This document shows, piece after piece, positions 10,265 through 22,189 of a DNA stretch of 64,000 nucleotides. Source of the DNA: Stictocephala bisonia (lineage: Eukaryota > Arthropoda > Insecta > Hemiptera > Membracidae); assembly GCA_035578905.1 (NCBI GenBank), contig JAQJVL010002535.1, forward strand, positions 29,791-93,790, written 5' to 3'. Below the pieces are notes generated by a model. That model ran no database searches, was not told the origin of the DNA, and saw only the letters and a program-made list of their open reading frames with translations. The position numbers and the translations under genes are program-made. How positions within the stretch are numbered: the stretch's first letter is position 1; every line of letters begins with the position of its first letter.

Positions 10265-13200
10265 AAAGGAACAATAAAGTTTTGTTAGCCAAACCACTCA
10301 ATTACGTACATATTAAAATCACACAAAATAGCTGTAAATATTAATTGCTAAACATTCAAATCGTATTAGATTTCCATTATTTTTTTACTGAAATGTTATA
10401 TTAAAGATAGCAATATGAAATAGAAGCAAAGAGAGTACAGAAAGCAAATAATCAACACCAAAAGATAAATGTATGAATTCAAATATAAATACAAAAACTG
10501 AATTACTCTATTTTCACCATCTACTAAATTGTAAAAGATACTGCAGTATTTAAAATCTACAGATCTTTTATAAGTCTTTTCTATTTTATTTCAAGGCTTG
10601 ACGCATTTCTACAAAGAAATAACATCGTCAAATGTTCACTTTAGAATGAAAAGGTATACATCTTGCATGTAACACTCTGGAAGTATATGTGACTTTGTAA
10701 TGCATAAAGTTCTTTGCAATTCTTTATTCGAATATCTTAGGAGTAAATTTTTTAACTAAATGGAAAATCCGACTTAAACTATCAAGTCTATAAAAAAACA
10801 ATAAACATTTGAAAGAAGAAAAATAAATAATGGCTTAAGATTTTATTCGTTCTCCTCGAGTATTATTTGATGTAAACAGTCTTTTTTTTTTTTTTTTCTT
10901 TTCCAGTAAACTGAACTATCCCTGTAATAGTTATGATAAACCAGACATGATATTCCTTGTGTATATAATAATAACTGAGCGAACTGAATTACTGAAAACA
11001 ATTTAATTTGTGAGTAGAACTGAGACGGTCTTTGATAAAGCAGTAAGTTGGAAAGTGAAAAACAACTACGATGGTTCCCTTGAGCTTGAAACTTTCTATG
11101 TAAGGATTTGATAGTGAACCTCAGCAATTCTCATCTTAATTTTCATAAATTCCTTCAATTTTTTTAATCAAGCTCGCTTGTTTCAAGTATAATTACAACA
11201 TTTATAAAAATGGCTTTCAACTCGTGACAATGTTCATTTTAGATATTTTCAAATAGGACAACTTTGAACTAATGATTCACACTTTTAAAAATTCACAATT
11301 TTGAAATTATTGCAAACAGAATAAAAGGATTTCCTTAATTACTAATTTTGACATATGGAAGAACAAACATTCATTTGTTCACATGCATTGTTAAAATCTT
11401 TAATCAGTTGGTTAAGAAGCCTGGGAGAACATTTTTTGTTAGTAATTTATTTGCTTGCAAACAAATAGAATATCCCTTTTAATTTTTTAAATAATATATC
11501 AACATACATAGTCAAAGCTCTTGGCAGTACCATTCCAGCCTATTTGAAAAACGGTAAAACTCCTACCAAAGGTCCTAGGTCTCCTAGGTATACCCTGCCA
11601 AAGTTCGCCCCTTGTTAAATATTTAGCATAAATTCATTTATTTTATGGTGCAATGCTGCAGCAACAGTAAAAATATAGTTGTAAACGCAGCTAAATCTGT
11701 TCTAATTTCAGTTTACCGCTTTGTTCATCAAGTAAATAGCAATGAAACGTTAAGTTTTAAAGTCAGTAATCCAAGACCTACCTAAACCAACAGTTTGGCA
11801 TTTTCAACAAACATTACAAAGCAACTAAAACACTGACCGAATTCTACCATCTATTAGCTGATCAAGAAACTAATAGTCTCTCTAGTCATCTGAATGTTTA
11901 ATGCCTAAAAACTTGTCCACTACTACTGTCATTGACACAACATCTGTGTGTGTTTTTACTGTTTATTTAACAACCAGTTGCCTAATCTTTTTCAGGTTAT
12001 GAAGTCAATTTACGTATTTTTAATAGACACACAATTTTTTACATATAAATTAAAACACCATACTTTCTTTCAAATCAAATTTTCACATTTTGGCTGTTTT
12101 AGAATTGTTTACAAAAATATTTAATTAAAACTAAAATGGGTTCAAAACAGTATATTTGATTAGAATTTTGAAATATTTTCGTAATTTTCACAGAAATAAA
12201 ATATTGATATAATTTATATCCTAATTATAGTAAGTTGGTTGTAAATTTCATTTCTTGAGAGTCAAAATTAAAAATTATATAAAATAAAATATTCCTAATT
12301 TATTAATAACTATTTCACCAGACCTAGTATTACAACTCTTAATATTTTCACCCACTACACAGTTTTACTTGTTCAAAATCATCATTGCATAACCATGTCT
12401 TTGTACAATTATTTTGACCAGCATTCTTTATCAGTAAGTCTTAATTAACTGATAAACAAACACCTTCAGCATTTATTATCTTGTTCTGAGATAAAATTAT
12501 GCAAGGTCTTATTGGAAAGTTAAAACTACCTTGTTCCATATATATACCAGTAATGCATCCAATATATGGCATGTTTATAAATACTGTAAATGTATATAGT
12601 GCTAAAAGAAATAGTAATGAGCCAACTTTGAGTCACAAACATGGCAGCAAACTTTATATAGTAACATTAAAACATAATTTTAGTTATTATTTAACATAAA
12701 TCCAAACCAAATATAACACATAGAATGGGTAGTGTAAGTGAGAGAGATCTTCTTCCATCTCCGTTCTCCCCCCCCCCCCAAGCTTCCTGCACAGTACAGC
12801 CAAGCCGTACAGTACAAAATTATGGATAGATTTTCTTCAAAACATGTGTTCAAAAAGAAATAATTTGATTAAAAGTGTTTGCAATACAATGTACACTTAA
12901 ATTATATCAGCTGTTTTATTTTATTAAAATATATAAATAGATATTAATTTCATTTATAAAATGTATGTAATTATTATTAATTAAATACATGGATTACAGT
13001 TTGTAACATATTACATTTTAAAATTACATTAAAACGATAAATTAAATTGATTTAACCACACAATAGCAGATCTAACATATTCGGCATGTATAAAGAAAAT
13101 GCTGGCAGAGACTGTACATCGTCAATTCGATGGTCATGGTGGAGTACAGAATCTTTCAAAAATGTGTTGTCTACACAACGCTAACAGTGGACTTGTGTGT

Positions 13201-13540
13201 GCCCTTAATTGTTTCTAGATGGATGGCATATAGGTTGGTCTTATTTAGCCACAGTCGGAAACTTAATTTTAAATGTTTGCTGTGACAATTTTAGGGAGGT
13301 GTAAATTATAATTTTAATTTGCATCATATTGCTTAGAGTGTTATTTCAATTTCAAATTATGAACTTCATTAATACAAACCGTGTTCTAATTGATACATTT
13401 AGAGGTTGATAATTGAAAATGTTGGATTAAACATTAAGATCTTTACAGGTAAAAAGCACTTAATGATAATATGTTTTGCTTCATACAGCAGTTCTACCAT
13501 TGGAATAACTGTTTTATTTTAGTCCCAGACAGATGATTGG
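10265..13540. other. ORP9 intron, mostly unannotated
   Basis: AT-rich, with a T-run at about 10880, a C-run of about a dozen bases at 12769-12780, and no open frames with domain content. The short frames at 10843-11127 and 12499-12699 look incidental. Confidence 0.5.
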
Positions 13541-13541
13541 C

Positions 13542-13786
13542 AATAATTTGCGTACCTCAGTCAATCCAACCACAAACAAGCCATTGAGTCCTGGATTACA
13601 TAATTTTAATAATCCATCAACAAATCCTTGGCTTCGTCTTCATTAAGTTGATGTCATTTCTCAACTGAGCAAAGATGAAGTCATCAAGGACCTGACGACA
13701 GATTGTTAAATCCGAACATGTAATCCAGTACTGATTGGTCTGATTGTGACAAATTGACTGAGGTACGCAAATTATCATTAATAATT
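13542..13786. mobile_element. MITE with 23-bp perfect inverted termini
   Basis: ataatttgcgtacctcagtc (continuing aat) at about 13543 is matched exactly by its complement ending near 13785. Weaker inverted similarity continues inward through a tactggattacat/ctggattacat block, giving imperfect arms of about 65 bp. Length about 245 bp with no ORF. Superfamily not assigned. Confidence 0.75.
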
Positions 13787-13789
13787 GTT

Positions 13790-14765
13790 GACTACTAAGG
13801 CAAAACAGCCCTGCAGCAAACTGATGCTTCTACTTCATATGAAAAATCAGCTGTTATTTATAAATACAACGTACAACATTGCAGCTTAATTTTTGCAGTG
13901 CTTATTTCATTCTGTAAGCAAAACTTCATTACAAATAACACTTATGCTCAAGATATTTTCATGGGAAAACAATTCTCTAACCTTAAAATTATGATTCTAG
14001 CTCATTTGAAATGCAATAAATTATCAAATTAAGTTGATAACATTCTTTATAATAACAGAAATTTTAATAACTTCATCATTATATCTAAAAAAAACTATAT
14101 TTAAAAGACAATATACAAAAATATATAACAACTCTTTTGAAAAAGCATGGTCAATAAAAACACGCAGCCTTTAGAAATAAAATCATCACCAATGTTCTTG
14201 AAAATAAAATCTACATTCTGAAAATGTAATGGAAATAATTTTTTTTATCCGTGAAAAGATACGATAATTAACAAAATTCCAACATTTTAATTTGTTGTTT
14301 ACAGCAAGTTAATCTCCTCTCAGACCCAAGACAAAATTCTATTTTAATTCATAACATACCATTTTGTAAGCAGCAAATTATATAGAACCTAACATAAATT
14401 ATGGTTAACACAGTGTTTTTAACCATAATAGTTGTATATATTCGTAAGACTAGTAAACCTTTAAATGAGGTCAGAGAATGAGTCTCCCTCCCTAAAGCCA
14501 TCAAGGGTAAATAGGTCAAGTATTTTCTTGAGGTTATTTTCCAATACAACAGAGGTCTCAGTCCCTACATGATACTATTGTACACATATCTGCTAATTAT
14601 AATATTCAAATACTGTCACCATATTAAATTAGCCTCATCCATTTTCTAAACTCGTTTTGCCAGATCGTTGACACTAAAACTCAGCTTTTTCAAATTTAGA
14701 TACTTTTGTATCCTCTGGAGTCACAGTTCAATGTGTAATTGCCTCTAATAAGACGGTTGATCTCG
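13790..14765. other. ORP9 intron, no recognised feature
   Basis: AT-rich. A 66-codon minus-strand frame at 14349-14549 has no domain or splice support. Confidence 0.4.
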
Positions 14766-14769
14766 ACGC

Positions 14770-15200
14770 TCCCTTCCATTAATCGCCCAAACCAGATATT
14801 ACAGTTTTATTTATGAACGTACAATTTTTATCTCAATCTGGTTTAAAATAAAGCAGAATTATCTAGAGCACCCTGACATCAGATTTTAATTTTATCACCT
14901 GATTTTTGTTTTTAAATGAAAATAACCATTGTTCTACTTTGCTATTTGTTTTAAATATACCAAAACCAGTTTAGAACAAATATAATCTAACCAGGCTCTA
15001 AACGCACTATCGTATAAAGCATGTTAAAATTTTAAATAAATACATTAAAAAATATAAGCGTGAAATGTCTAGTTAAGTAATGTTCAACTGCAATATGCAA
15101 GCGTCAGCTGTCGATAAACACGCTGCCTGGTGGCCAAGCGAGGAAGAAAGAGTTAAATGTTTGGGGACAAAAAGATAGATGACAACTAGTCTACTGAGAA
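14770..15200 (-). repeat. Dispersed repeat, family C, reverse copy
   Basis: On minus it reads ccccaaacattt, a cttggccaccaggcagcgtg block, gtttatcgacagctgacgc, cagttgaacattacttaact, ataaaattaaaatctgatg and gttcataaataaaactgtaa. These match, in order, the 160-bp unit and its right flank at 26671-30205. The opposite copy lies 140 bp away at 15340-15850, so the two are head to head. Confidence 0.75.
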
Positions 15201-15339
15201 TCAACAGAGTTACATGTAGTTCAAAAATCAACATCAGGTAAAGCATCAGCTCAACTTCGATAAAATAAATCACTTTTCCACCACGAAAGTTAATATTCTA
15301 AAGAGATACACTTCCCAAATCAATCTTCTGCAGACAATG

Positions 15340-15850
15340 CCAGCCTACAAACTATACTAAACAGGCTCTTGTATATGATTATTAGAAGACCGCTTTTCAT
15401 AATTATTTCTGTCCTCAAACCATTGTGTGAGTTTAAGAACGGTGGCAGTTTACTCTCTCTCTTTCCTACAGCACAGATATCAGTAGCTGATGCCCATGTT
15501 TTGCAGTTGAATATTACTTCACTTTATCTTTTGACATATATTTCAACTTTTAACATGCTTTCTAGGATAAGTGTAACTAGAGTCCCATAAGTTTAATTTC
15601 GTTCAACTGATTTTAGTTTAATTTAAAAAGTATTAAATTAGAACGATAGTTTTTTGTACCTATAAAAGAAATCAAGGGATAATATTAAAATCTAGTACTC
15701 TAGATAATTCTGTTCTCTTTTAGGAACTGTCAAGTTCATAAATAAAGTTGTAATCTCTATTTGAATTTAATATTGCCTTATCGAGAATCAAATCCAATAT
15801 GGCAGCAGGTATAAAGGCTCTTAAGCATTCATTTTAAAACAGGTTAATAG
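15340..15850 (+). repeat. Dispersed repeat, family C, forward single copy
   Basis: Matches one unit of the 160-bp array (tattagaagaccgc, cctcaaaccattgtgtg, ggcagtttactctctc, agctgatgcccat) followed by about 330 bp matching the array's right flank (ttgaatattacttcacttta, attttagtttaattta, gttcataaataaagttgtaa, aaatccaatatggcagcagg). It is an unexpanded paralogue of the array locus. Confidence 0.8.
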
Positions 15851-15925
15851 TTAGTTAGTAAACAATCAGCAAGCAGTTGTGGCCAAATACAAAACCAACA
15901 AAAACAAAAGATAATGTAGGCCTAC

Positions 15926-16003
15926 ATTGGCGTGATTCCAGATTGCTTCACATCTAGCTTTGTCATCGGCATCGGACATTGGTTCCATTCTCAGCTCCAA
16001 CGC
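15926..16003 (-). CDS. OSBPL9: ORP9 (OSBPL9 homologue), internal exon of 26 codons
   Basis: On minus the acceptor is tatgttgtcaacag and the donor is AAT|GTAGGC. The 78 bases are open and phase 0 on both sides, reading ALELRMEPMSDADDKARCEA then IWNHAN. The human ORP9 segment between QLK and SMVESIKH is also 26 residues, charged and helical. The sequence is divergent, so the call rests on length, phase, splice sites and position between two well-matching exons (20185-20286 upstream, 10210-10260 downstream). The protein stretch is part of the coiled coil after the PH domain. Confidence 0.82.
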
Positions 16004-16009
16004 CTGTTG

Positions 16010-16850
16010 ACAACATAAAACCTCTATCAAAACATTGGAATTAGCTCACCAAGGAAAATGTCTTAACTTAAAATAATTTGTTCCTCCACAAGGATTTAGT
16101 AATCATGTTTTGTAGTTTCAGCTGAAAATGAAATAAATGACAGAATGAATAACAACTAAAGGTCATAAATAAGTCAAAAAGTTGATATAAATCATTCCTT
16201 TAACTTAAAGACAATTTACAAAACTACTGTAAACATGCACTTTTACTGTAAATAGCAATTTTAACTGATTATTTTATTTAGTCCACATGGACATTCTTAC
16301 CTAAAATGACACACAATCGTCCTCAGCTTTAACAGCAGGAGTAGTAGAAAAACGTATTTTAATGTTGGGATGAAATTCCTCCCTTTATATTAAAAACATG
16401 TTCAAAAGTAATTGCTTTTCCACTCAAATACATCACTAATACTTACTTACTGTATAATTTCCAAATACTCTAAAATATGCATCAATCACTCTGATTTCAT
16501 GAAAAAAAGAAAAAAAAACCAAGATAGATTACTCATCCAATGTTAAATCGAGTCTCAATTATCAGCTGTTTTGTGGTCTTATACCATTTAAAGTGTAATT
16601 CAGTTTAGACCAGCTGTAGTAGCAAACCTCACTAACTAACAAAAATTACTGCCGCAAACTTTTCTATTACATGAGAAGTCTATTTATAAGAAACTATGGG
16701 AGACCCCTGCACACTCTGTGTGTCGACCCCGACGCTCACTGCACTTGCTAAACTTCGGCCTTCAGCCTCGGCCTGTGACTTTTGACTAAAATAATAATAG
16801 ATTAACTGTATAACGTAAAATCACAATATTAAATTTATTTACACTATCTC
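16010..16850. other. ORP9 intron, no recognised feature
   Basis: AT-rich with an A/G-rich run near 16505. A slightly GC-richer patch at 16680-16780 (ctgtgtgtcgaccccgacgc) has no open frame with splice support. Confidence 0.4.
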
Positions 16851-16854
16851 ACTC

Positions 16855-17225
16855 ACATAACCCAGCTACTTGGGGACAAAGTGTTGTGGAGATTGTAGGC
16901 GATAGGCTCTATACTCTGTCCTCCTAATACCGACATGGTGTCCACTCAGTGGTTGCTATCAGCTTGGACATTAATAGAAAAGTCTGGTGATAGAGGAGAG
17001 AACTAAGTATCACACCAACACTACGTGGTTCGGATTCCACGTAAATCTGTAGGTCCTTTATTTGCCCTGGCTATTGGGCTATTAATAAATAGCCATTTCT
17101 GAAGTTACAGTCAAACTCTGTTAGTAACCATACTACACAGGTCATCTACTCTCATTTATACTCATCTAACCACCCATATTCGCCTTAAAATATGCAAAAA
17201 GTTGTGTCGGTGTCTCATATATAAA
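16855..17225 (+). repeat. Dispersed SINE-like repeat, family A, full copy
   Basis: Begins acccagctacttggggac, then gattgtaggcgataggct, ccgacatggtgtccact, ctacgtggttcggattccac, gccctggctattgggctatt, ccatattcgccttaaaatat and gtgtcggtgtctcatatata. About 370 bp, ending in an A-rich tract. No coding content and no clear Pol III boxes. Confidence 0.75.
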
Positions 17226-17508
17226 AATGTAAGAATAAGAATGTATGAAGGAATTCACTACTTGCATTGTTACCTATTTATTATATTTAAAAAAGTATAA
17301 ATACCTAATGGTATGGTACAATGGTAGCCTATTTCAAATGTGTTCATTTCATAGTACAGCTGAAGATTAAACTCATAGTATATTAAAAAATCATAAATCA
17401 CAGGGCAGCTTTGTTCTTTGGCATCAGTAGTATAATATCAAACATACAAAATAAACATGTTTATTTATTCATGATTAGCCTTCTGGAATTGGCACTTGAA
17501 AAAACAGG

Positions 17509-17900
17509 TTACGTACCTTATCGTCCTCAATTCCTGTATAGTAATAAAGTTTACTATAGTTTCAACTATCAAGTAGTCATTTTCAAAACATCAAGAACGT
17601 TAAATCTTCATCTAAATTGATGTCGTCAAAGAATTAATATTAACATAAAACACATTTAGCAACATTTAAACGAGATTGTACTGTACATAGAAAAAACATG
17701 TTTTTAACTTATATTTTCTATGTACAGTACAATCTCGTTTAAATGTTGGTAAATGTGTTTTATGTTAATATTTATTCTTTGGCGACATTAATTTAGATGA
17801 AGATGTAACATTCTTGATGTTTTGAAAATGACTACTTGATAGTTGAAACTATAGTAAACTTTATTACTATACAGGAATTGAGGACGATAAGGTACGTAAT
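17509..17900. mobile_element. Long foldback element (about 185-bp arms, short loop)
   Basis: The left arm runs from ttacgtaccttatcgtcctc (17509) to about 17694. The right arm runs from about 17714 to ggacgataaggtacgtaa (17899) and is its nearly perfect complement. The loop is only about 20 bases. Transcribed from either strand it would form a long near-perfect hairpin RNA. The open frame at 17411-17620 lies across its left arm and is not a gene. Confidence 0.92.
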
Positions 17901-18146
17901 CTATTATGTTTATTTACTTACAAAACCTCTGTTATTTATTTACTTAAATTAACCCAATGCTATGCTTATGGAACAAAACTTTAGGGGCAGTTTATACCCA
18001 TTAGGAATATTTTATCAAGATGAAAATACTTTAGTTGTCCTATTTAAGACCTAAAGAAACAGTGTACAACATTTCAGCTCTCTACCTACATGGGAAGTTG
18101 GAGAATTAGTAATGAGTGAGTAAGCCAGGGCTTTGCCTTTTATATA

Positions 18147-19125
18147 CAGGGTGGTCAATTCAAGGTGGCCACAATTGGGATCTCAAAAAGTATTGATTTT
18201 ACAGCAAACTTTAAATGGGGAACTTACCCTCATTTTTTATGCTCATTAAAATTAGTAGGTAAAATTTTAAAATTCGGTTGTCATTTTCCAATATGGCGGT
18301 CAACATTGAAGTTTGTCATGGGAACCCCTATTTTTTATGATGATTTTAGGTTTTAATAGTGACTTTAAGAATTGGTGATTTTGATAATTTGCTCTTGGCA
18401 TTATTTTGATACACTTAACCATTTCGCCACTAGACGCACTGAGAGTTTCAAAAATTCTTATTTCAAAAATTTATTAAAGAGGCATGTTCTGCCAGTTGCA
18501 AAATTAAAGCTTAACTTATAATGCATTATTTTTATTCAATTGAATGTTGAAAAGCTCTTGCAGTTTTACAAAAACATGTTTTATACAAAAATATTACAAT
18601 CGCGTAGTTTAAAGTCGCTATTTTCCAATTAGCGGGCAACTTTGAAACGACTTATGATAACCCCTATTTTTTATGATGGATTAAGATTTTACTAGTGATT
18701 CTAAGACTTTTTTATTCTTGGTTTTATTTTAATATACTTAATCGTTTCACCGCTAGGAGTGCTGTTAAACAAAGGATTTCTAAAATGTTCAGCGCTCCTA
18801 GCCGAAAAACGGTTAGTATATTAAAATAATACCACAAATAAAATAGTCTTAGAATCACTAGTTTAACCTAAATGCAAAATAAAAACTAGGGGTTAGTATA
18901 AGTAATTTCAAAGTTGCCCGCTAATTGGAAAATGGCCACCGAATTTTAAAATTTGAACTACTTGATTGTAATATTTTTGTATAAAATATGTATTGAAGAG
19001 CTTTTTAACATTCAATTGAATAAAAATAATAATTATACGTTAAGCTTTATGTTTGTAAATGGCAGAACACGACTCTGTAATAAATTGTTGAAATAAGAAT
19101 TTTGGGAACTTTCAGCACTCCGAAC
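18147..19125. mobile_element. Complex foldback with mariner-type left terminus
   Basis: The left end cagggtggtcaattcaaggt resembles the ends of mariner-derived MITEs. Inside, 18430-18780 pairs in reverse with 18800-19115, with mirrored landmarks around the centre: gctaggagtgctg against cagcgctcctagc. In addition 18280-18440 and 18610-18790 are related direct repeats (aacccctattttttatgat in both). No matching right terminus is clear, so it may be truncated or rearranged. Confidence 0.7.
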
Positions 19126-19129
19126 AAAC

Positions 19130-19510
19130 GATTTGGATCATGCTACGAACAAACGATAGTCATCTGTGCAATGCTAGACTCATGCTAAAACAGAACAGTT
19201 CAGATTGCTTAATGACTACACAAGGCCTCAACAGGGTGCGCACACCGACCGCTGTGACGATGTAAGGTGTCACCCGCACCGAATGTGTTAATTGTCCAAG
19301 TAAATTGTAACTGTCCACAAATTCAATAAACAATATACAGTTTAAAGCAAAATAAATGCCATTGAGGAATTGGAATTAGATAAATGAAGAGTACTGAGCA
19401 TTAATTGTGAACTGCTCAAACATACAGTGTAAAGTGTTTACAAAATATGTAAATGAAAATGTTCGATTGTGTCCAGGACTTTTAATCTAGTGACGGTTAA
19501 TTATAAAATT
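19130..19510. other. No recognised feature
   Basis: A somewhat less AT-rich patch (cacaccgaccgctgtgacg near 19241) lacks an open frame with splice support. Confidence 0.35.
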
Positions 19511-19516
19511 AGTATA

Positions 19517-19873
19517 CAGTAAACCCTCGATTTAACGAACTATACAGGACATGCTCTAGTTCGTTAAAGCCAATTGTCTGTTAAATCAGGGTAAATTCAG
19601 CCCAGCTGTTATGAGACTGCCACACCTTAATCAAAACTAACTCTGATGATGCCAGCTAATTGTTAACTTGGAGATTAATAAAATATAGAAATAAAAATTG
19701 TATACAGATGATTTACCTACACATTTTATAAATTACAAGATTTCTATAAAAATCCCTTAATAAACTTCATTCCATGATATGTCAAATTTTAGATAGTGTA
19801 ATGCAGCTGTAAGCTGTTCGTTAAATTCGAAGTCCGTTAAATCAGGGGCCGTTAAGTCTAGGGTTTATACAGT
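19517..19873. mobile_element. pogo/Tigger-like MITE
   Basis: The left end cagtaaaccctcgatttaac faces a right end whose complement is ctgtataaaccctagactta. Internal gttcgttaaa/ccgttaaatcagg motifs are mirrored. About 355 bp, no ORF. Termini of the type aaccctcgattta are common in pogo-like elements. Confidence 0.7.
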
Positions 19874-19888
19874 TTTAGGAGATACAGT

Positions 19889-20112
19889 GTATCAGCAAAA
19901 TTAGCTAAGAAGACACGTTCACCTGCAACTTTCAGTAGTAAACAACTAGGAGACACCATACCTAACACAAATTTTCAGTGCCATTTGCAATTTCCTCAAG
20001 CGGCACCTAAGGAACTTGCTAGTGGCACTGAAAATTTCTTACTTGTGTCTCTTATTTGTTTACAACTGAAAGTTGTTGGTGGAATTGTCTCCTCAGGTAA
20101 GTTTGCTGATAC
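19889..20112. mobile_element. Foldback MITE next to an ORP9 exon
   Basis: gtatcagcaaaattagct at 19889 is complementary to agtttgctgatac near 20100-20112, and imperfect pairing continues through caactttcag and aattttcagtgcc to a loop of about 25-35 bases. Total 224 bp. It lies 73 bp from the exon at 20185-20286, on its intronic donor side in the transcribed (minus) direction. The cctcaggtaagtttg inside the right arm resembles a splice donor on plus but is explained by the inverted repeat. Confidence 0.75.
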
Positions 20113-20184
20113 CTTAACTCTCTAAATATACTAATTCCTGGCCTAGTACCCTTTCACCTAACTTAAAGTTATAAAATGAATTAC

Positions 20185-20286
20185 CTTGGTTTGGTCAATA
20201 AGGATTTGAAGGTAGGCATCTGCTTCGGAGAGTTTTTTGTCAAAATCTTGAATTGTGGGAGCTGGTTTTACAGTGTCAAGCCTCAA
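20185..20286 (-). CDS. OSBPL9: ORP9 (OSBPL9 homologue), internal exon of 34 codons
   Basis: On minus the acceptor is a T-rich tract ending ttcag and the donor is AAG|GTAATTC. The 102-base exon is phase 0 at both ends. It contains [20 protein letters not shown] (codons 12-31), nearly identical to the [21 protein letters not shown] stretch that I know from vertebrate ORP9 just after the PH domain. This anchors the gene identity. The upstream PH-domain exons should lie at higher coordinates on minus, but I could not find them up to 64 kb, so that intron may be very long or the PH exons lie outside the window. Confidence 0.93.
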
Positions 20287-20289
20287 CTG

Positions 20290-21655
20290 AAAAAAATTTA
20301 TGAATTTTAAGATTCTGCAAATACTTTCTAAATTTAAATACACTTTGGCTTCAGCGCATTTAATTAATTTTGTATCATGTATTTAATTATTTTTGAATAT
20401 TATTTACCAGTAAACAATAAACAAAAGGCTTATAATTTTATTTTAGTTATGTTTACTGATCATACAAAAAGAGGTTTTCACCATTTTCACATTTATTCTT
20501 AAATTTAACAATAACCTTGTTAATTGCCATAACTTAATTGGTAAAATGTTTTTGGAGATTTCCAACAATCAAGTGTTCTATGAAAGAAACATAATGTATA
20601 AAACTCCTGTCAGTTTTACAGGTATAAAACTCCTGTCAGATAACCTTAGACTACATTTATAAGTTTTCTGCCCATAACAACGTAAAAAAAACTGTTAAAC
20701 AACTCCATGTTTAAATAGATTACACTGTGAACTCTATTGAAAGACACCTCTTATAAACTATTAAACATATACAAAATTAGAACAAAATATGCCACCAACA
20801 AAAATTTCACCAGCAATGAACAATCCAACTGCCATAGTTTATTTTTTTCAGATAGCCAAAATTATTTGCATATTAGTTTTATTTAACAACTAAGTATGGC
20901 CAAATTTTATTACTTTTTATACAGATTTTTCTTACAAATGACACAATTCCTAGCGTATGATTACAAATTGAGAGGATGAAGGTACATGGCGATTTTTCAC
21001 ACCATCTTACCCATCTATAAGACACAATTAAACATAGGTCACTCAAGGGACGTAACTTGAATGAAATAAGACATGACATCAAGCTTTAATGATCAAGCTG
21101 TAATAAGATAATGATCAAGCTGTATTATTCCTACTCATTTCACTTGTGATAGGTATATTTCCTATCAATGAATATGGTTATTTTACATGGGCTGTTAGCG
21201 TTTAGTAAAAAATAAAAAAAAAATAAAATTATTAAAAAAATCTTATTGTACATAAAATTGTTAAGAATCTAATGGAGAATGTTATGGTACAAAATCCAAA
21301 TTCTTGAATGATTCATAAAAAATTTAAGCCAGTGATCAAGAAATCTTCAAGATCATTGAATAAATTTTCAAAATATAGTAAAGATTTTTATGTAAACATG
21401 ACATTATAAACTTTCAATATATTATTTACACTCAAAAACATTTTACCAGAGTGCAAACAAATAATACTTTTTTTCAAAATTAAATCACCATATTATCATA
21501 TGATCATATGATCGTGTACAGTATAAAATTACGGCAGCTACAGCAGTCATAAATAAATCATAATTCCACTCTGATCTTTGAATCTATTGCATATAACATA
21601 ACAAACATTGGAATAAACTCTGAAGCCTAATGTTCATAACAAAATTGGGACCTTT
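20290..21655. other. ORP9 intron, no recognised gene
   Basis: AT-rich. It contains a short direct repeat (gtataaaactcctgtca at about 20597 and 20621) and the palindrome tatcatatgatcatatgatc near 21495. The minus-strand frame at 20879-21082 has no domain. Confidence 0.4.
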
Positions 21656-21661
21656 TGTTTG

Positions 21662-21775
21662 TTTAAAGTTTATTCATAAGACGCCGATCGTCAAGATATG
21701 GGCGAATATGGATTTCGAATGAGTGTGATGAGTGTAGATGAGCGATTGTAAACTGTAATCATCATTTACATTCAT
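21662..21775 (-). repeat. Family A/D SINE tail fragment
   Basis: Carries only the shared 3' module (ttcataagacgccgatcgtc, gatatgggcgaatatggat, gtgtagatgagcga) in reverse orientation. Confidence 0.65.
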
Positions 21776-21953
21776 CACCTAAACTGTAAACAGAGTATGA
21801 AAATTAAACATGTTCATAAACAGCATGTTTTTGGACATATTGATTGGAGATTGGCTTGTTTTAGATAATAGGATAATTATTTAGGTTTGTTTAGTACTTA
21901 TATAACTTCACTTACACTTAGATGTCTAGTTTTAACTGAAATATAAGTTAAAG

Positions 21954-22141
21954 TGTTAAGTGACTAATTAAAATTTAGCACTTTGGCACCATCTGTATTA
22001 TTTGTTTTTATTTATGTTGTCATAGAGACACAATTGTCAGTTTCAGTTGTTATTAAGAAAAGTTAAGAGCACGACATATTTTTGTAATTCTTACTCTAAA
22101 ATAAATAATATTAAAACGAAAACAAGGTTTAATATTTATCA
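21954..22141 (+). repeat. 5' LTR of the copia element
   Basis: Starts tgttaagtgactaatt and ends gtttaatatttatca. At 188 bp it is short for the superfamily but within range. An aataaataatatt stretch near the end could serve polyadenylation in the 3' copy. Confidence 0.95.
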
Positions 22142-22157
22142 GGTTATGGGCCCAGAT
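22142..22157 (+). other. Primer-binding site, internal initiator tRNA-Met type
   Basis: ggttatgggcccag is complementary to the anticodon-stem/loop region of initiator tRNA-Met (ctgggcccataacc), not to a tRNA 3' end. Drosophila copia is primed by such a half-tRNA, so this element probably shares that mechanism. It abuts the LTR with no spacer. Confidence 0.85.
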
Positions 22158-22189
22158 CGCTGTTAATAAGAGTAAAAAGTAAAAAAAAA

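Noticed and set aside
20085..20105. Plus-strand splice donor (cctcaggtaagtttg) suggesting a plus-strand exon
   Set aside because: The sequence lies in the right arm of the foldback at 19889-20112 and no open frame precedes it.
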